Position numbers and translations under genes: made by a program
Shown: one piece after another, positions 43,001 to 55,566 of the stretch
How positions within the stretch are numbered: the stretch's first letter is position 1
Layout of the letters: each line of letters begins with the position of its first letter
The notes under the pieces: generated by a model
The model's input: the letters and a program-made list of their open reading frames with translations, nothing else
What the model was told of the DNA's origin: nothing
The model's database searches: none
From: Litoditis marina
Lineage: Eukaryota > Nematoda > Chromadorea > Rhabditida > Rhabditidae
DNA: 64,000 nt
NCBI GenBank assembly: GCA_964036275.1
Contig: OZ038434.1
Span: 25,837,413-25,901,412 of the forward strand
Direction: 5' to 3'

Positions 43001-44104
43001 TCGCAAAATTGAACTTGGGCCAAAATGGCCAAACTTGCAAGAATAAGATTTGGAATAGTTAATTATTTGTATAAAACGATATTAGAAGCTATTCCAAGCA
43101 GTTTGGTCGCCCATTGATAACTTTTGAGTTGCGACGTCAAATATCGTAGTTTTTGCGACGTCATGACGTCGCAAAATTGAACTTGGGCCAAAATGGCCAA
43201 ACTTGCAAGAATAAGATTTGGAATAGTTAATTATTTGTATAAAACAATATTAGAAGCTATTCCAAGCGGTTTGGTCGCCAATTGATAACTTTTGAGTTGC
43301 GACGTCAAATACCGTAGTTTTTGCGACGTCATGACGTCGCAAAATTGAACTTGGGCCAAAATGGTCAAACTTGCAAAAATAAGATTTGGAATAGTTAATT
43401 AGTTGTATAAAACGATAAACGAAGCTATTCCAAGCGGTTTGGTCGCCAATTGATAACTTTTGAGTTGCGACGTCAAATACCGTAGTTTTTGCGACGTCAT
43501 GACGTCGCAAAATTGAACTTGGGCCAAAATGGTCAAACTTGCAAAAATAAGATTTGGAATAGTTAATTAGTTGTATAAAACGATATACGAAGCTATTCCT
43601 AGCGGTTTGGTCGCCAATTGATAACTTTTGAGTTGCGACGTCAAATACCGTAGTTTTTGCGACGTCATGACGTCGCAAAATTGAACTTGGGCCAAAATGG
43701 CCAAACTTGCAAGAATAAGATTTGGAATAGTTAATTAGTTGTATAAAACGATATACGAAGCTATTCCAAGCGGTTTGGTCGCCAATTGATAACTTTTGAG
43801 TTGCGACGTCAAATACCGTAGTTTTTGCGACGTCATGACGTCGCAAAATTGAACTTGGGCCAAAATGGCCAAACTTGCAAGAATAAGATTCGGAATAGTT
43901 AATTATTTGTATAAAACGATATTAGAAGCTATTCCAAGCAGTTTGGTCGCCAATTGATAACTTTTGAGTTGCGACGTCAAATACCGTAGTTTTTGCGACG
44001 TCATGACGTCGCAAAATTGAACTTGGGCCAAAATGGCCAAACTTGCAAAAATGAGATTTGGAATAGTTAATTAGTTGTATAAAACGATATACGAAGCTAT
44101 TCCA

Positions 44105-47100
44105 AGCAGTTTGGTCGCCAATTGATAACTTTTGAGTTGCGACGTCAAATACCGTAGTTTTTGCGACGTCATGACGTCGCAAAATTGAACTTGGGCCAAA
44201 ATGGCCAAACTTGCAAGAATAAGATTTGGAATAGTTAATTATTTGTATAAAACAATATTAGAAGCTATTCCAAGCGGTTTGGTCGCCAATTGATAACTTT
44301 TGAGTTGCGACGTCAAATACCGTAGTTTTTGCGACGTCATGACGTCGCAAAATTGAACTTGGGCCAAAATGGTCAAACTTGCAAAAATAAGATTTGGAAT
44401 AGTTAATTAGTTGTATAAAACGATATACGAAGCTATTCCAAGCGGTTTGGTCGCCAATTGATAACTTTTGAGTTGCGACGTCAAATACCGTAGTTTTTGC
44501 GACGTCATGACGTCGCAAAATTGAACTTGGGCCAAAATGGTCAAACTTGCAAAAATAAGATTTGGAATAGTTAATTAGTTGTATAAAACGATATACGAAG
44601 CTATTCCTAGCGGTTTGGTCGCCAATTGATAACTTTTGAGTTGCGACGTCAAATACCGTAGTTTTTGCGACGTCATGACGTCGCAAAATTGAACTCGGGC
44701 CAAAATGGCCAAACTTGCAAGAATAAGATTTGGAATAGTTAATTAATTGTATAAAACGATATTAGAAGCTATTCCAAGCGGTTTGGTCGCCAATTGATAA
44801 CTTTTGAGTTGCGACGTCAAATACCGTAGTTTTTGCGACGTCATGACGTCGCAAAATTGGACTTGGGCCAAAATGGCCAAACTTGCAAAAATAAGATTTG
44901 GAATAGTTAATTAGTTGTATAAAACGATATACGAAGCTATTCCAAGCGGTTTGGTCGCCAATTGATAACTTTTGAGTTGCGACGTCAAATACCGTAGTTT
45001 TTGCGACGTCATGACGTCGCAAAATTGAACTTGGGCCAAAATGGCCAAACTTGCAAGAATAAGATTTGGAATAGTTAATTAGTTGTATAAAACGATATAC
45101 GAAGCTATTCCAAGCGGTTTGGTCGCCAATTGATAACTTTTGAGTTGCGACGTCAAATACCGTAGTTTTTGCGACGTCATGACGTCGCAAAATTGAACTT
45201 GGGCCAAAATGGCCAAACTTGCAAGAATAAGATTTGGAATAGTTAATTATTTGTATAAAACGACATTAGAAGCTATTCCAAGCGGTTTGGTCGCCAATCG
45301 ATAACTTTTGAGTTGCGACGTCAAATACCGTAGTTTTTGCGACGTCATGACGTCGCAAAATTGAACTTGGGCCAAAATGGCCAAACTTGCAAAAATAAGA
45401 TTTGGAATAGTTAATTATTTGTATAAAATGATATTAGAAGCTATTCCAAGCGGTTTGGTCGCCAATTGATAACTTTTGAGTTGCGACGTCAAATACCGTA
45501 GTTTTTGCGACGTCATGACGTCGCAAAATTGAACTCGGGCCAAAATGGCCAAACTTGCAAGAATAAGATTTGGAATAGTTAATTAATTGTATAAAACGAT
45601 ATTAGAAGCTATTCCAAGGGGATTTGTCGCCAATTGATAACTTTTGAGTTGCGACGTCAAATACCGTAGTTTTTGCGACGTCATGACGTCGCAAAATTGA
45701 ACTTGGGCCAAAATGGCCAAACTTGCAAGAATAAGATTTGGAATAGTTAATTATTCGTATAAAACGATATTAGGAGCTATTCCAAGCAGTTTGGTCGCCA
45801 ATTGATAACTTTTGAGTTGCGACGTCAAATACCGTAGTTTTTGCGACGTCATGACGTCGCAAAATTGAACTTGGGCCAAAATGGCCAAACTTGCAAAAAT
45901 AAGATTTGGAATAGTTAATTATTTGTATAAAACGATATTAGAAGCTATTCCAAGCGGTTTGGTCGCCAATTGATAACTTTTGAGTTGCGACGTCAAATAC
46001 CGTAGTTTTTGCGACGTCATGACGTCGCAAAATTGAACTTGGGCCAAAATGGTCAAACTTGCAAAAATAAGATTTGGAATAGTTAATTAGTTGTATAAAA
46101 CGATATACGAAGCTATTCCTAGCGGTTTGGTCGCCAATTGATAACTTTTGAGTTGCGACGTCAAATACCGTAGTTTTTGCGACGTCATGACGTCGCAAAA
46201 TTGAACTTGGGCCAAAATGGCCAAACTTGCAAGAATAAGATTTGGAATAGTTAATTAGTTGTATAAAACGATATACGAAGCTATTCCAAGCGGTTTGGTC
46301 GCCAATTGATAACTTTTGAGTTGCGACGTCAAATACCGTAGTTTTTGCGACGTCATGACGTCGCAAAATTGAACTTGGGCCAAAATGGCCAAACTTGCAA
46401 GAATAAGATTCGGAATAGTTAATTATTTGTATAAAACGATATTAGAAGCTATTCCAAGCAGTTTGGTCGCCAATTGATAACTTTTGAGTTGCGACGTCAA
46501 ATACCGTAGTTTTTGCGACGTCATGACGTCGCAAAATTGAACTTGGGCCAAAATGGCCAAACTTGCAAAAATGAGATTTGGAATAGTTAATTAGTTGTAT
46601 AAAACGATATACGAAGCTATTCCAAGCGGTTTGGTCGCCAATTGATAACTTTTGAGTTGCGACGTCAAATACCGTAGTTTTTGCGACGTCATGACGTCGC
46701 AAAATTGAACTTGGGCCAAAATGGCCAAACTTGCAAGAATAAGATTTGGAATAGTTAATTATTTGTATAAAACGACATTAGAAGCTATTCCAAGCGGTTT
46801 GGTCGCCAATCGATAACTTTTGAGTTGCGACGTCAAATACCGTAGTTTTTGCGACGTCATGACGTCGCAAAATTGAACTTGGGCCAAAATGGCCAAACTT
46901 GCAAGAATAAGATTTGGAATAGATAATTATTTGTATAGAACGATATTAGAAGCTATTCCAAGCAGTTTGGTCGCCAATTGATAACTTTTGAGTTGCGACG
47001 TCAAATACCGTAGTTTTTGCGACGTCATGACGTCGCAAAATTGAACTTGGGCCAAAATGGCCAAACTTGCAAGAATAAGATTTGGAATAGTTAATTATTT

Positions 47101-48906
47101 GTATAAAACAATATTAGAAGCTATTCCAAGCGGTTTGGTCGCCAATTGATAACTTTTGAGTTGCGACGTCAAATACCGTAGTTTTTGCGACGTCATGACG
47201 TCGCAAAATTGAACTTGGGCCAAAATGGTCAAACTTGCAAAAATAAGATTTGGAATAGTTAATTAGTTGTATAAAACGATATACGAAGCTATTCCAAGCG
47301 GTTTGGTCGCCAATTGATAACTTTTGAGTTGCGACGTCAAATACCGTAGTTTTTGCGACGTCATGACGTCGCAAAATTGAACTTGGGCCAAAATGGTCAA
47401 ACTTGCAAAAATAAGATTTGGAATAGTTAATTAGTTGTATAAAACGATATACGAAGCTATTCCTAGCGGTTTGGTCGCCAATTGATAACTTTTGAGTTGC
47501 GACGTCAAATACCGTAGTTTTTGCGACGTCATGACGTCGCAAAATTGAACTCGGGCCAAAATGGCCAAACTTGCAAGAATAAGATTTGGAATAGTTAATT
47601 AATTGTATAAAACGATATTAGAAGCTATTCCAAGCGGTTTGGTCGCCAATTGATAACTTTTGAGTTGCGACGTCAAATACCGTAGTTTTTGCGACGTCAT
47701 GACGTCGCAAAATTGGACTTGGGCCAAAATGGCCAAACTTGCAAAAATAAGATTTGGAATAGTTAATTAGTTGTATAAAACGATATACGAAGCTATTCCA
47801 AGCGGTTTGGTCGCCAATTGATAACTTTTGAGTTGCGACGTCAAATACCGTAGTTTTTGCGACGTCATGACGTCGCAAAATTGAACTTGGGCCAAAATGG
47901 CCAAACTTGCAAGAATGAGATTTGGAATAGTTAATTAGTTGTATAAAACGATATACGAAGCTATTCCAAGCGGTTTGGTCGCCAATTGATAACTTTTGAG
48001 TTGCGACGTCAAATACCGTAGTTTTTGCGACGTCATGACGTCGCAAAATTGAACTTGGGCCAAAATGGCCAAACTTGCAAGAATAAGATTTGGAATAGTT
48101 AATTATTTGTATAAAACGACATTAGAAGCTATTCCAAGCGGTTTGGTCGCCAATCGATAACTTTTGAGTTGCGACGTCAAATACCGTAGTTTTTGCGACG
48201 TCATGACGTCGCAAAATTGAACTTGGGCCAAAATGGCCAAACTTGCAAAAATAAGATTTGGAATAGTTAATTATTTGTATAAAATGATATTAGAAGCTAT
48301 TCCAAGCGGTTTGGTCGCCAATTGATAACTTTTGAGTTGCGACGTCAAATACCGTAGTTTTTGCGACGTCATGACGTCGCAAAATTGAACTCGGGCCAAA
48401 ATGGCCAAACTTGCAAGAATAAGATTTGGAATAGTTAATTAATTGTATAAAACGATATTAGAAGCTATTCCAAGGGGATTTGTCGCCAATTGATAACTTT
48501 TGAGTTGCGACGTCAAATACCGTAGTTTTTGCGACGTCATGACGTCGCAAAATTGAACTTGGGCCAAAATGGCCAAACTTGCAAGAATAAGATTTGGAAT
48601 AGTTAATTATTCGTATAAAACGATATTAGGAGCTATTCCAAGCAGTTTGGTCGCCAATTGATAACTTTTGAGTTGCGACGTCAAATACCGTAGTTTTTGC
48701 GACGTCATGACGTCGCAAAATTGAACTTGGGCCAAAATGGCCAAACTTGCAAAAATAAGATTTGGAATAGTTAATTATTTGTATAAAACGATATTAGAAG
48801 CTATTCCAAGCGGTTTGGTCGCCAATTGATAACTTTTGAGTTGCGACGTCAAATACCGTAGTTTTTGCGACGTCATGACGTCGCAAAATTGAACTTGGGC
48901 CAAAAT
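44105..48906. repeat. 17-monomer duplication (2856-bp offset)
   Basis: About 1.95 kb at 44105-46050 recurs at 46961-48906. Shared private marks are ACAATATTAG, GGTCAAACTTG, CCTAGCGG, AATTGGACTTG, the unusual CCAAGGGGATTTGTCGCC (45615 and 48471) and ATTAGGAGC. The copies differ by only a few bases, for example AAGAATGAG near 47893 versus AAGAATAAG. The block at 43250-44090 also recurs near 45938-46610 at offsets of 2688 and then 2520 bp, so one monomer was lost in that copy. Confidence 0.82.
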
Positions 48907-49157
48907 GGCCAAACTTGCAAAAATAAGATTTGGAATAGTTAATTATTTGTATAAAGCGATATACGAAGCTATTCCAAGCGGTTTGGTCGCCAATTGATAA
49001 CTTTTGAGTTGCGACGTCAAATATCGTAGTTTTTGCGACGTCATGACGTCGCAAAATTTAACGTGGGCCAAAATGGCCAAACTTGCAAGAATAAGATTTG
49101 GAATAGTTAATTATTTGTATAAAACGATATTAGAAGCTATTCCAAGCGGTTTGGTCG

Positions 49158-49267
49158 CCAATTTATAACTTTTGCGCTGCGACGTCAAATACCGTAGTTT
49201 TTGCGACGTCATCCAATTTATAACTTTTGCGCTGCGACGTCAAATACCGTAGTTTTTGCGACGTCAT
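49158..49267. repeat. Internal 55-bp tandem duplication within a monomer
   Basis: A 55-bp segment running from CCAATTTATAAC to GCGACGTCAT is present twice in direct succession (49158-49212 and 49213-49267). Its right breakpoint falls exactly at the centre of the palindrome (GACGTCAT|GACGTC). This monomer is longer than 168 bp and shifts the register of the array. Confidence 0.9.
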
Positions 49268-52200
49268 GACGTCGCAAAATTGAACTTGGGCCAAAATGGC
49301 CAAACTTGCAAAAATAAGATTTGGAATAGTTAATTAGTTGTATAAAACGATATACGAAGCTATTCCAAGCGGTTTGTTCGCCAATTGATAACTTTTGAGT
49401 TGCGACGTCAAATACCGTAGTTTTTGCGACGTCATGACGTCGCAAAATTGAACTTGGGCCAAAATGGCCAAACTTGCAAGAATAAGATTTGGAATAGTTA
49501 ATTATTTGTATAAAACGATATTAGAAGCTATTCCAAGCGGTTTGGTCGCCAATTGATAACTTTTGAGTTGCGACGTCAAATACCGTAGTTTTTGCGACGT
49601 CATGACGTCGCAAAATTGAACTTGGGCCAAAATGGCCAAACTTGCAAAAATAAGATTTGGAATAGTTAATTATTTGTATAAAACGATATACGAAGCTATT
49701 CCAAGCGGTTTGGTCGCCAATTGATAACTTTTGAGTTGCGACGTCAAATACCGTAGTTTTTGCGACGTCATGACGTCGCAAAATTGAACTTGGGCCAAAA
49801 TGGCCAAACTTGCAAAAATAAGATTTGGAATAGTTAATTATTTGTATAAAACGATATTAGAAGCTATTCCAAGCGGTTTGGTCGCCAATTGATAACTTTT
49901 GAGTTGCGACGTCAAATACCGTAGTTTTTGCGACGTCATGACGTCGCAAAATTGAACTTGGGCCAAAATGGCCAAACTTGCAAAAATAAGATTTGGAATA
50001 GTTAATTATTTGTATAAAACGATATTAGAAGCTATTCCAAGCGGTTTGGTCGCCAATTGATAACTTTTGAGTTGCGACGTCAAATACCGTAGTTTTTGCG
50101 ACGTCATGACGTCGCAAAATTGAACTTGGGCCAAAATGGCCAAACTTGCAAAAATAAGATTTGGAATAGTTAATTATTTGTATAAAACGATATACGAAGC
50201 TATTCCAAGCGGTTTGGTCGCCAATTGATAACTTTTGAGTTGAGACGTCAAATACCGTAGTTTTTGCGACGTCATGACGTCGCAAAATTGAACTTGGGCC
50301 AAAATGGCCAAACTTGCAAAAATAAGATTTGGAATAGTTAATTATTTGTATAAAACGATATTAGAAGCTATTCCAAGCGGTTTGGTCGCCAATTGATAAC
50401 TTTTGAGTTGCGACGTCAAATACCGTAGTTTTTGCGACGTCATGACGTCGCAAAATTGAACTTGGGCCAAAATGGCCAAACTTGCAAAAATAAGATTTGG
50501 AATAGTTAATTATTTGTATAAAACGATATTAGAAGCTATTCCAAGCGGTTTGGTCGCCAATTGATAACTTTTGAGTTGCGACGTCAAATACCGTAGTTTT
50601 TGCGACGTCATGACGTCGCAAAATTGAGCTTGGGCCAAAATGGCCAAACTTGCAAAAATAAGATTTGGAATAGTTAATTAGTTGTATAAAACTATATTAG
50701 AAGCTATTCCAAGCAGTTTGGTCGCCAATTGATAACTTTTGAGTTGCGACGTCAAATACCGTAGTTTTTGCGACGTCATGACGTCGCAAAATTGAACTTG
50801 GGCCAAAGTGGCCAAACTTGCAAGAATAAGATTTGGAATAGTTAATTGTTTGTATAAAACGATATTAGAAGCTATTCCGAGCGGTTTGGTCGTCAATTGA
50901 TAACTTTTGAGTTGCGACGTCAAATACCGTAGTTTTTGCGACGTCATGACGTCGCAAAATTGAGCTTGGGCCAAAATGGCCAAACTTGCAAAAATAAGAT
51001 TTGGAATAGTTAATCAGCTGTATAAAACTATATTAGGAGCTATTCCAGGCGGTTTGGTCGCCAATTGATAACTTTTGAGTTGCGACGTCAAATACCGTAG
51101 TTTTTGCGACGTCATGACGTCGCAAAATTGAACTTGGGCCAAAATGGCCAAACTTGCAAGAATAAGATTTGGAATAGTTAATTGTTTGTATAAAACGATA
51201 TTAGAAGCTATTCCGAGCGGTTTGGTCGTCAATTGATAACTTTTGAGTTGCGACGTCAAATACCGTAGTTTTTGCGACGTCATGACGTCGCAAAATTGAA
51301 CTTGGGCCAAAGTGGCCAAACTTGCAAGAATAAGATTTGGAATTGTTAATTATTTGTATAAAACGATATTAGAAGCTATTCCATGCGGTTTGGTCGCCAA
51401 TCGATAACTTTTGAGTTGCGACGTCAAATACCGTAGTTTTTTCGACGTCATGACGTCGCAAAATTGAACTTGGGCCAAAATGGCCAAACTTGCAAGAATA
51501 AGATTTGGAATAGTTAATTATTTGTATAAAACGATATTAGAAGCTATTCCAAGCGGTTTGGTCGCCAATTGATAACTTTTGAGTTGCGACGTCAAATACC
51601 GTAGTTTTTGCGACGTCATGACGTCGCAAAATTGAACTTGGGCCAAAATGGCCAAACTTGCAAAAATAAGATTTGGAATAGTTAATTATTTGTATAAAAC
51701 GATATACGAAGCTATTCCAAGCGGTTTGGTCGCCAATTGATAACTTTTGAGTTGCGACGTCAAATACCGTAGTTTTTGCGACGTCATGACGTCGCAAAAT
51801 TGAACTTGGGCCAAAATGGCCAAACTTGCAAAAATAAGATTTGGAATAGTTAATTATTTGTATAAAACGATATTAGAAGCTATTCCAAGCGGTTTGGTCG
51901 CCAATTGATAACTTTTGAGTTGCGACGTCAAATACCGTAGTTTTTGCGACGTCATGACGTCGCAAAATTGAACTTGGGCCAAAATGGCCAAACTTGCAAA
52001 AATAAGATTTGGAATAGTTAATTATTTGTATAAAACGATATTAGAAGCTATTCCAAGCGGTTTGGTCGCCAATTGATAACTTTTGAGTTGCGACGTCAAA
52101 TACCGTAGTTTTTGCGACGTCATGACGTCGCAAAATTGAACTTGGGCCAAAGTGGCCAAACTTGCAAGAATAAGATTTGGAATTGTTAATTATTTGTATA

Positions 52201-52799
52201 AAACGATATTAGAAGCTATTCCATGCGGTTTGGTCGCCAATCGATAACTTTTGAGTTGCGACGTCAAATACCGTAGTTTTTTCGACGTCATGACGTCGCA
52301 AAATTGAACTTGGGCCAAAATGGCCAAACTTGCAAGAATAAGATTTGGAATAGTTAATTATTTGTATAAAACGATATTAGAAGCTATTCTAAGCGGTTTG
52401 GTCGCCAATTGATAACTTTTGAGTTGCGACGTCAAATACCGTAGTTTTTGCGACGTCATGACGTCGCAAAATTGAACTTGGGCCAAAATGGCCAAACTTG
52501 CAAAAATAAGATTTGGAATAGTTAATTATTTGTATAAAACGATATACGAAGCTATTCCAAGCGGTTTGGTCGCCAATTGATAACTTTTGAGTTGCGACGT
52601 CAAATACCGTAGTTTTTGCGACGTCATGACGTCGCAAAATTGAACTTGGGCCAAAATGGCCAAACTTGCAAGAATAAGATTTGGAATAGTTAATTATTTG
52701 TATAAAACGATATTAGAAGCTATTCCAAGCGGTTTGGTCGCCAATCGATAACTTTTGAGTTGCGACGTCAAATACCGTAGTTTTTGCGACGTCATGACG

Positions 52800-55566
52800 T
52801 CGCAAAATTTAACGTGGGCCAAAGTGGCCAAACTTGCAAGATCAAGATTTGGAATAGTTAATTATTTGTATAAAACGATATTAGAAGCTATTCCAAGCGG
52901 TTTGGTCGCCAATTGATAACTTTTGAGTTGCGACGTCAAATACCGTAGTTTTTGCGACGTCATGACGTCGCAAAATTGAACTTGGGCCAAAATGGCCAAA
53001 CTTGCAAAAATAAGATTTGGAATAGTTAATTATTTGTATAAAACGATATACGAAGCTATTCCAAGCGGTTTGGTCGCCAATTGATAATTTTTGAGTTGCG
53101 ACGTCAAATACCGTAGTTTTTGCGACGTCATGACGTCGCAAAATTGAACTTGGGCCAAAATGGCCAAACTTGCAAGGATAAGATTTGGAATAGTTAATTA
53201 TTTGTATAAAACGATATTATAAGCTATTCCAAGCAGTTTGGTCGCCAATTGATAACTTTTGAGTTGCGACGTCAAATACCGTAGTTTTTGCGACGTCATG
53301 ACGTCGCAAAATTGAACTTGGGCCAAAGTGGCCAAACTTGCAAGAATAAGATTTGGAATTGTTAATTATTTGTATAAAACGATATTAGAAGCTATTCCAA
53401 GCGGTTTGGTCGCCAATCGATAACTTTTGAGTTGCGACGTCAAATACCGTAGTTTTTGCGACGTCATGACGTCGCAAAATTTAACGTGGGCCAAAATGGC
53501 CAAACTTGCAAGAATAAGATTTGGAATAGTTAATTATTTGTATAAAACGATATTAGAAGCTATTCCAAGCGGTTTGGTCGCCAATCGATAACTTTTGAGT
53601 TGCGACGTCAAATACCGTAGTTTTTGCGACGTCATGACGTCGCAAAATTTAACGTGGGCCAAAATGGCCAAACTTGCAAGATCAAGATTTGGAATAGTTA
53701 ATTATTTGTATAAAACGATATTAGAAGCTATTCCAAGCGGTTTGGTCGCCAATTTATAACTTTTGCGCTGCGACGTCAAATACCGTAGTTTTTGCGACGT
53801 CATGACGTCGCAAAATTGAACTTGGGCCAAAGTGGCCAAACTTGCAAGAATAAGATTTGGAATAGTTAATTGTTTGTATAAAACGATATTGGAAGCTATT
53901 CCGAGCGGTTTGGTCGTCAATTGATAACTTTTGAGTTGCGACGTCAAATACCGTAGTTTTTGCGACGTCATGACGTCGCAAAATTGAACTTGGGCCAAAA
54001 TGGCCAAACTTGCAAGAATAAGATTTGGAATAGTTAATTGTTTGTATAAAACGATATTAGAAGCTATTCCGAGCGGTTTGGTCGTCAATTGATAACTTTT
54101 GAGTTGCGACGTCAAATACCGTAGTTTTTGCGACGTCATGACGTCGCAAAATTGAACTTGGGCCAAAGTGGCCAAACTTGCAAGAATAAGATTTGGAATT
54201 GTTAATTATTTGTATAAAACGATATTAGAAGCTATTCCAAGCGGTTTGGTCGCCAATCGATAACTTTTGAGTTGCGACGTCAAATACCGTAGTTTTTGCG
54301 ACGTCATGACGTCGCAAAATTTAACGTGGGCCAAAATGGCCAAACTTGCAAGAATAAGATTTGGAATAGTTAATTATTTGTATAAAACGATATTAGAAGC
54401 TATTCCAAGCGGTTTGGTCGCCAATTTATAACTTTTGCGCTGCGACGTCAAATACCGTAGTTTTTGCGACGTCATGACGTCGCAAAATTTAACGTGGGCC
54501 AAAATGGCCAAACTTGCAAGAATAAGATTTGGAATAGTTAATTATTTGTATAAAACGATATTAGAAGCTATTCCAAGCGGTTTGGTCGCCAATCGATAAC
54601 TTTTGAGTTGCGACGTCAAATACCGTAGTTTTTGCGACGTCATGACGTCGCAAAATTTAACGTGGGCCAAAATGGCCAAACTTGCAAGAATAAGATTTGG
54701 AATAGTTAATTATTTGTATAAAACGATATTAGAAGCTATTCCAAGCGGTTTGGTCGCCAATTTATAACTTTTGCGCTGCGACGTCAAATACCGTAGTTTT
54801 TGCGACGTCATGACGTCGCAAAATTGAACTTGGGCCAAAGTGGCCAAACTTGCAAGAATAAGATTTGGAATAGTTAATTGTTTGTATAAAACGATATTAG
54901 AAGCTATTCCGAGCGGTTTGGTCGTCAATTGATAACTTTTGAGTTGCGACGTCAAATACCGTAGTTTTTGCGACGTCATGACGTCGCAAAATTGAACTTG
55001 GGCCAAAATGGCCAAACTTGCAAGAATAAGATTTGGAATAGTTAATTGTTTGTATAAAACGATATTAGAAGCTATTCCGAGCGGTTTGGTCGTCAATTGA
55101 TAACTTTTGAGTTGCGACGTCAAATACCGTAGTTTTTGCGACGTCATGACGTCGCAAAATTGAACTTGGGCCAAAGTGGCCAAACTTGCAAGAATAAGAT
55201 TTGGAATTGTTAATTATTTGTATAAAACGATATTAGAAGCTATTCCAAGCGGTTTGGTCGCCAATCGATAACTTTTGAGTTGCGACGTCAAATACCGTAG
55301 TTTTTGCGACGTCATGACGTCGCAAAATTTAACGTGGGCCAAAATGGCCAAACTTGCAAGAATAAGATTTGGAATAGTTAATTATTTGTATAAAACGATA
55401 TTAGAAGCTATTCCAAGCGGTTTGGTCGCCAATTTATAACTTTTGCGCTGCGACGTCAAATACCGTAGTTTTTGCGACGTCATGACGTCGCAAAATTGAA
55501 CTTGGGCCAAAATGGCCAAACTTGCAAAAATAAGATTTGGAATAGTTGTATAAAACGATATTAGAA
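52800..55566. repeat. Diverged right border of the satellite
   Basis: Monomers near the border carry clustered changes that are rare elsewhere: AATTTAACGTGGG, CCAATCGATAAC, TTTGCGCTGCGACG, GGTCGTCAATTG and TAATTGTTTG. They form a six-monomer higher-order repeat (about 53702 and 54710, offset 1008 bp). Greater divergence at an array edge is expected, because unequal exchange homogenises edges less. Confidence 0.75.

Larger units (their letters stand above)
23671..55566. repeat. 168-bp satellite array, right segment
   Basis: About 190 monomers run from the right target duplication to the array's right border, where the last monomer stops after TTAGAA and unique sequence begins. The last link is shortened by 8 bp. 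Between about 25.3 and 53 kb, monomers with ATATTAGAAGC (A) and ATATACGAAGC or ATACAAAGC (B) often alternate, giving a 336-bp dimer. On the minus strand the A form puts a TAA stop where the B form reads through, so open frames of 86, 142 and 195-198 codons appear according to the A/B order. They are not considered genes. Length variants include 145-bp monomers without the palindrome, a 9-bp deletion near 35892, and 7-bp insertions near 32842, 34866, 37985 and 39335. Confidence 0.97.

Noticed and set aside
1..55566. CRISPR-like array (regular repeats with a palindrome)
   Set aside because: There are no unique spacers: the whole 168 bp repeats, and the surrounding gene has spliceosomal introns, so this is eukaryotic satellite DNA.
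1..55566. Holocentromere or telomere repeat
   Set aside because: No TTAGGC telomere units are present, and nematode holocentromeres are not defined by a satellite, so the array's presence gives no evidence for either.
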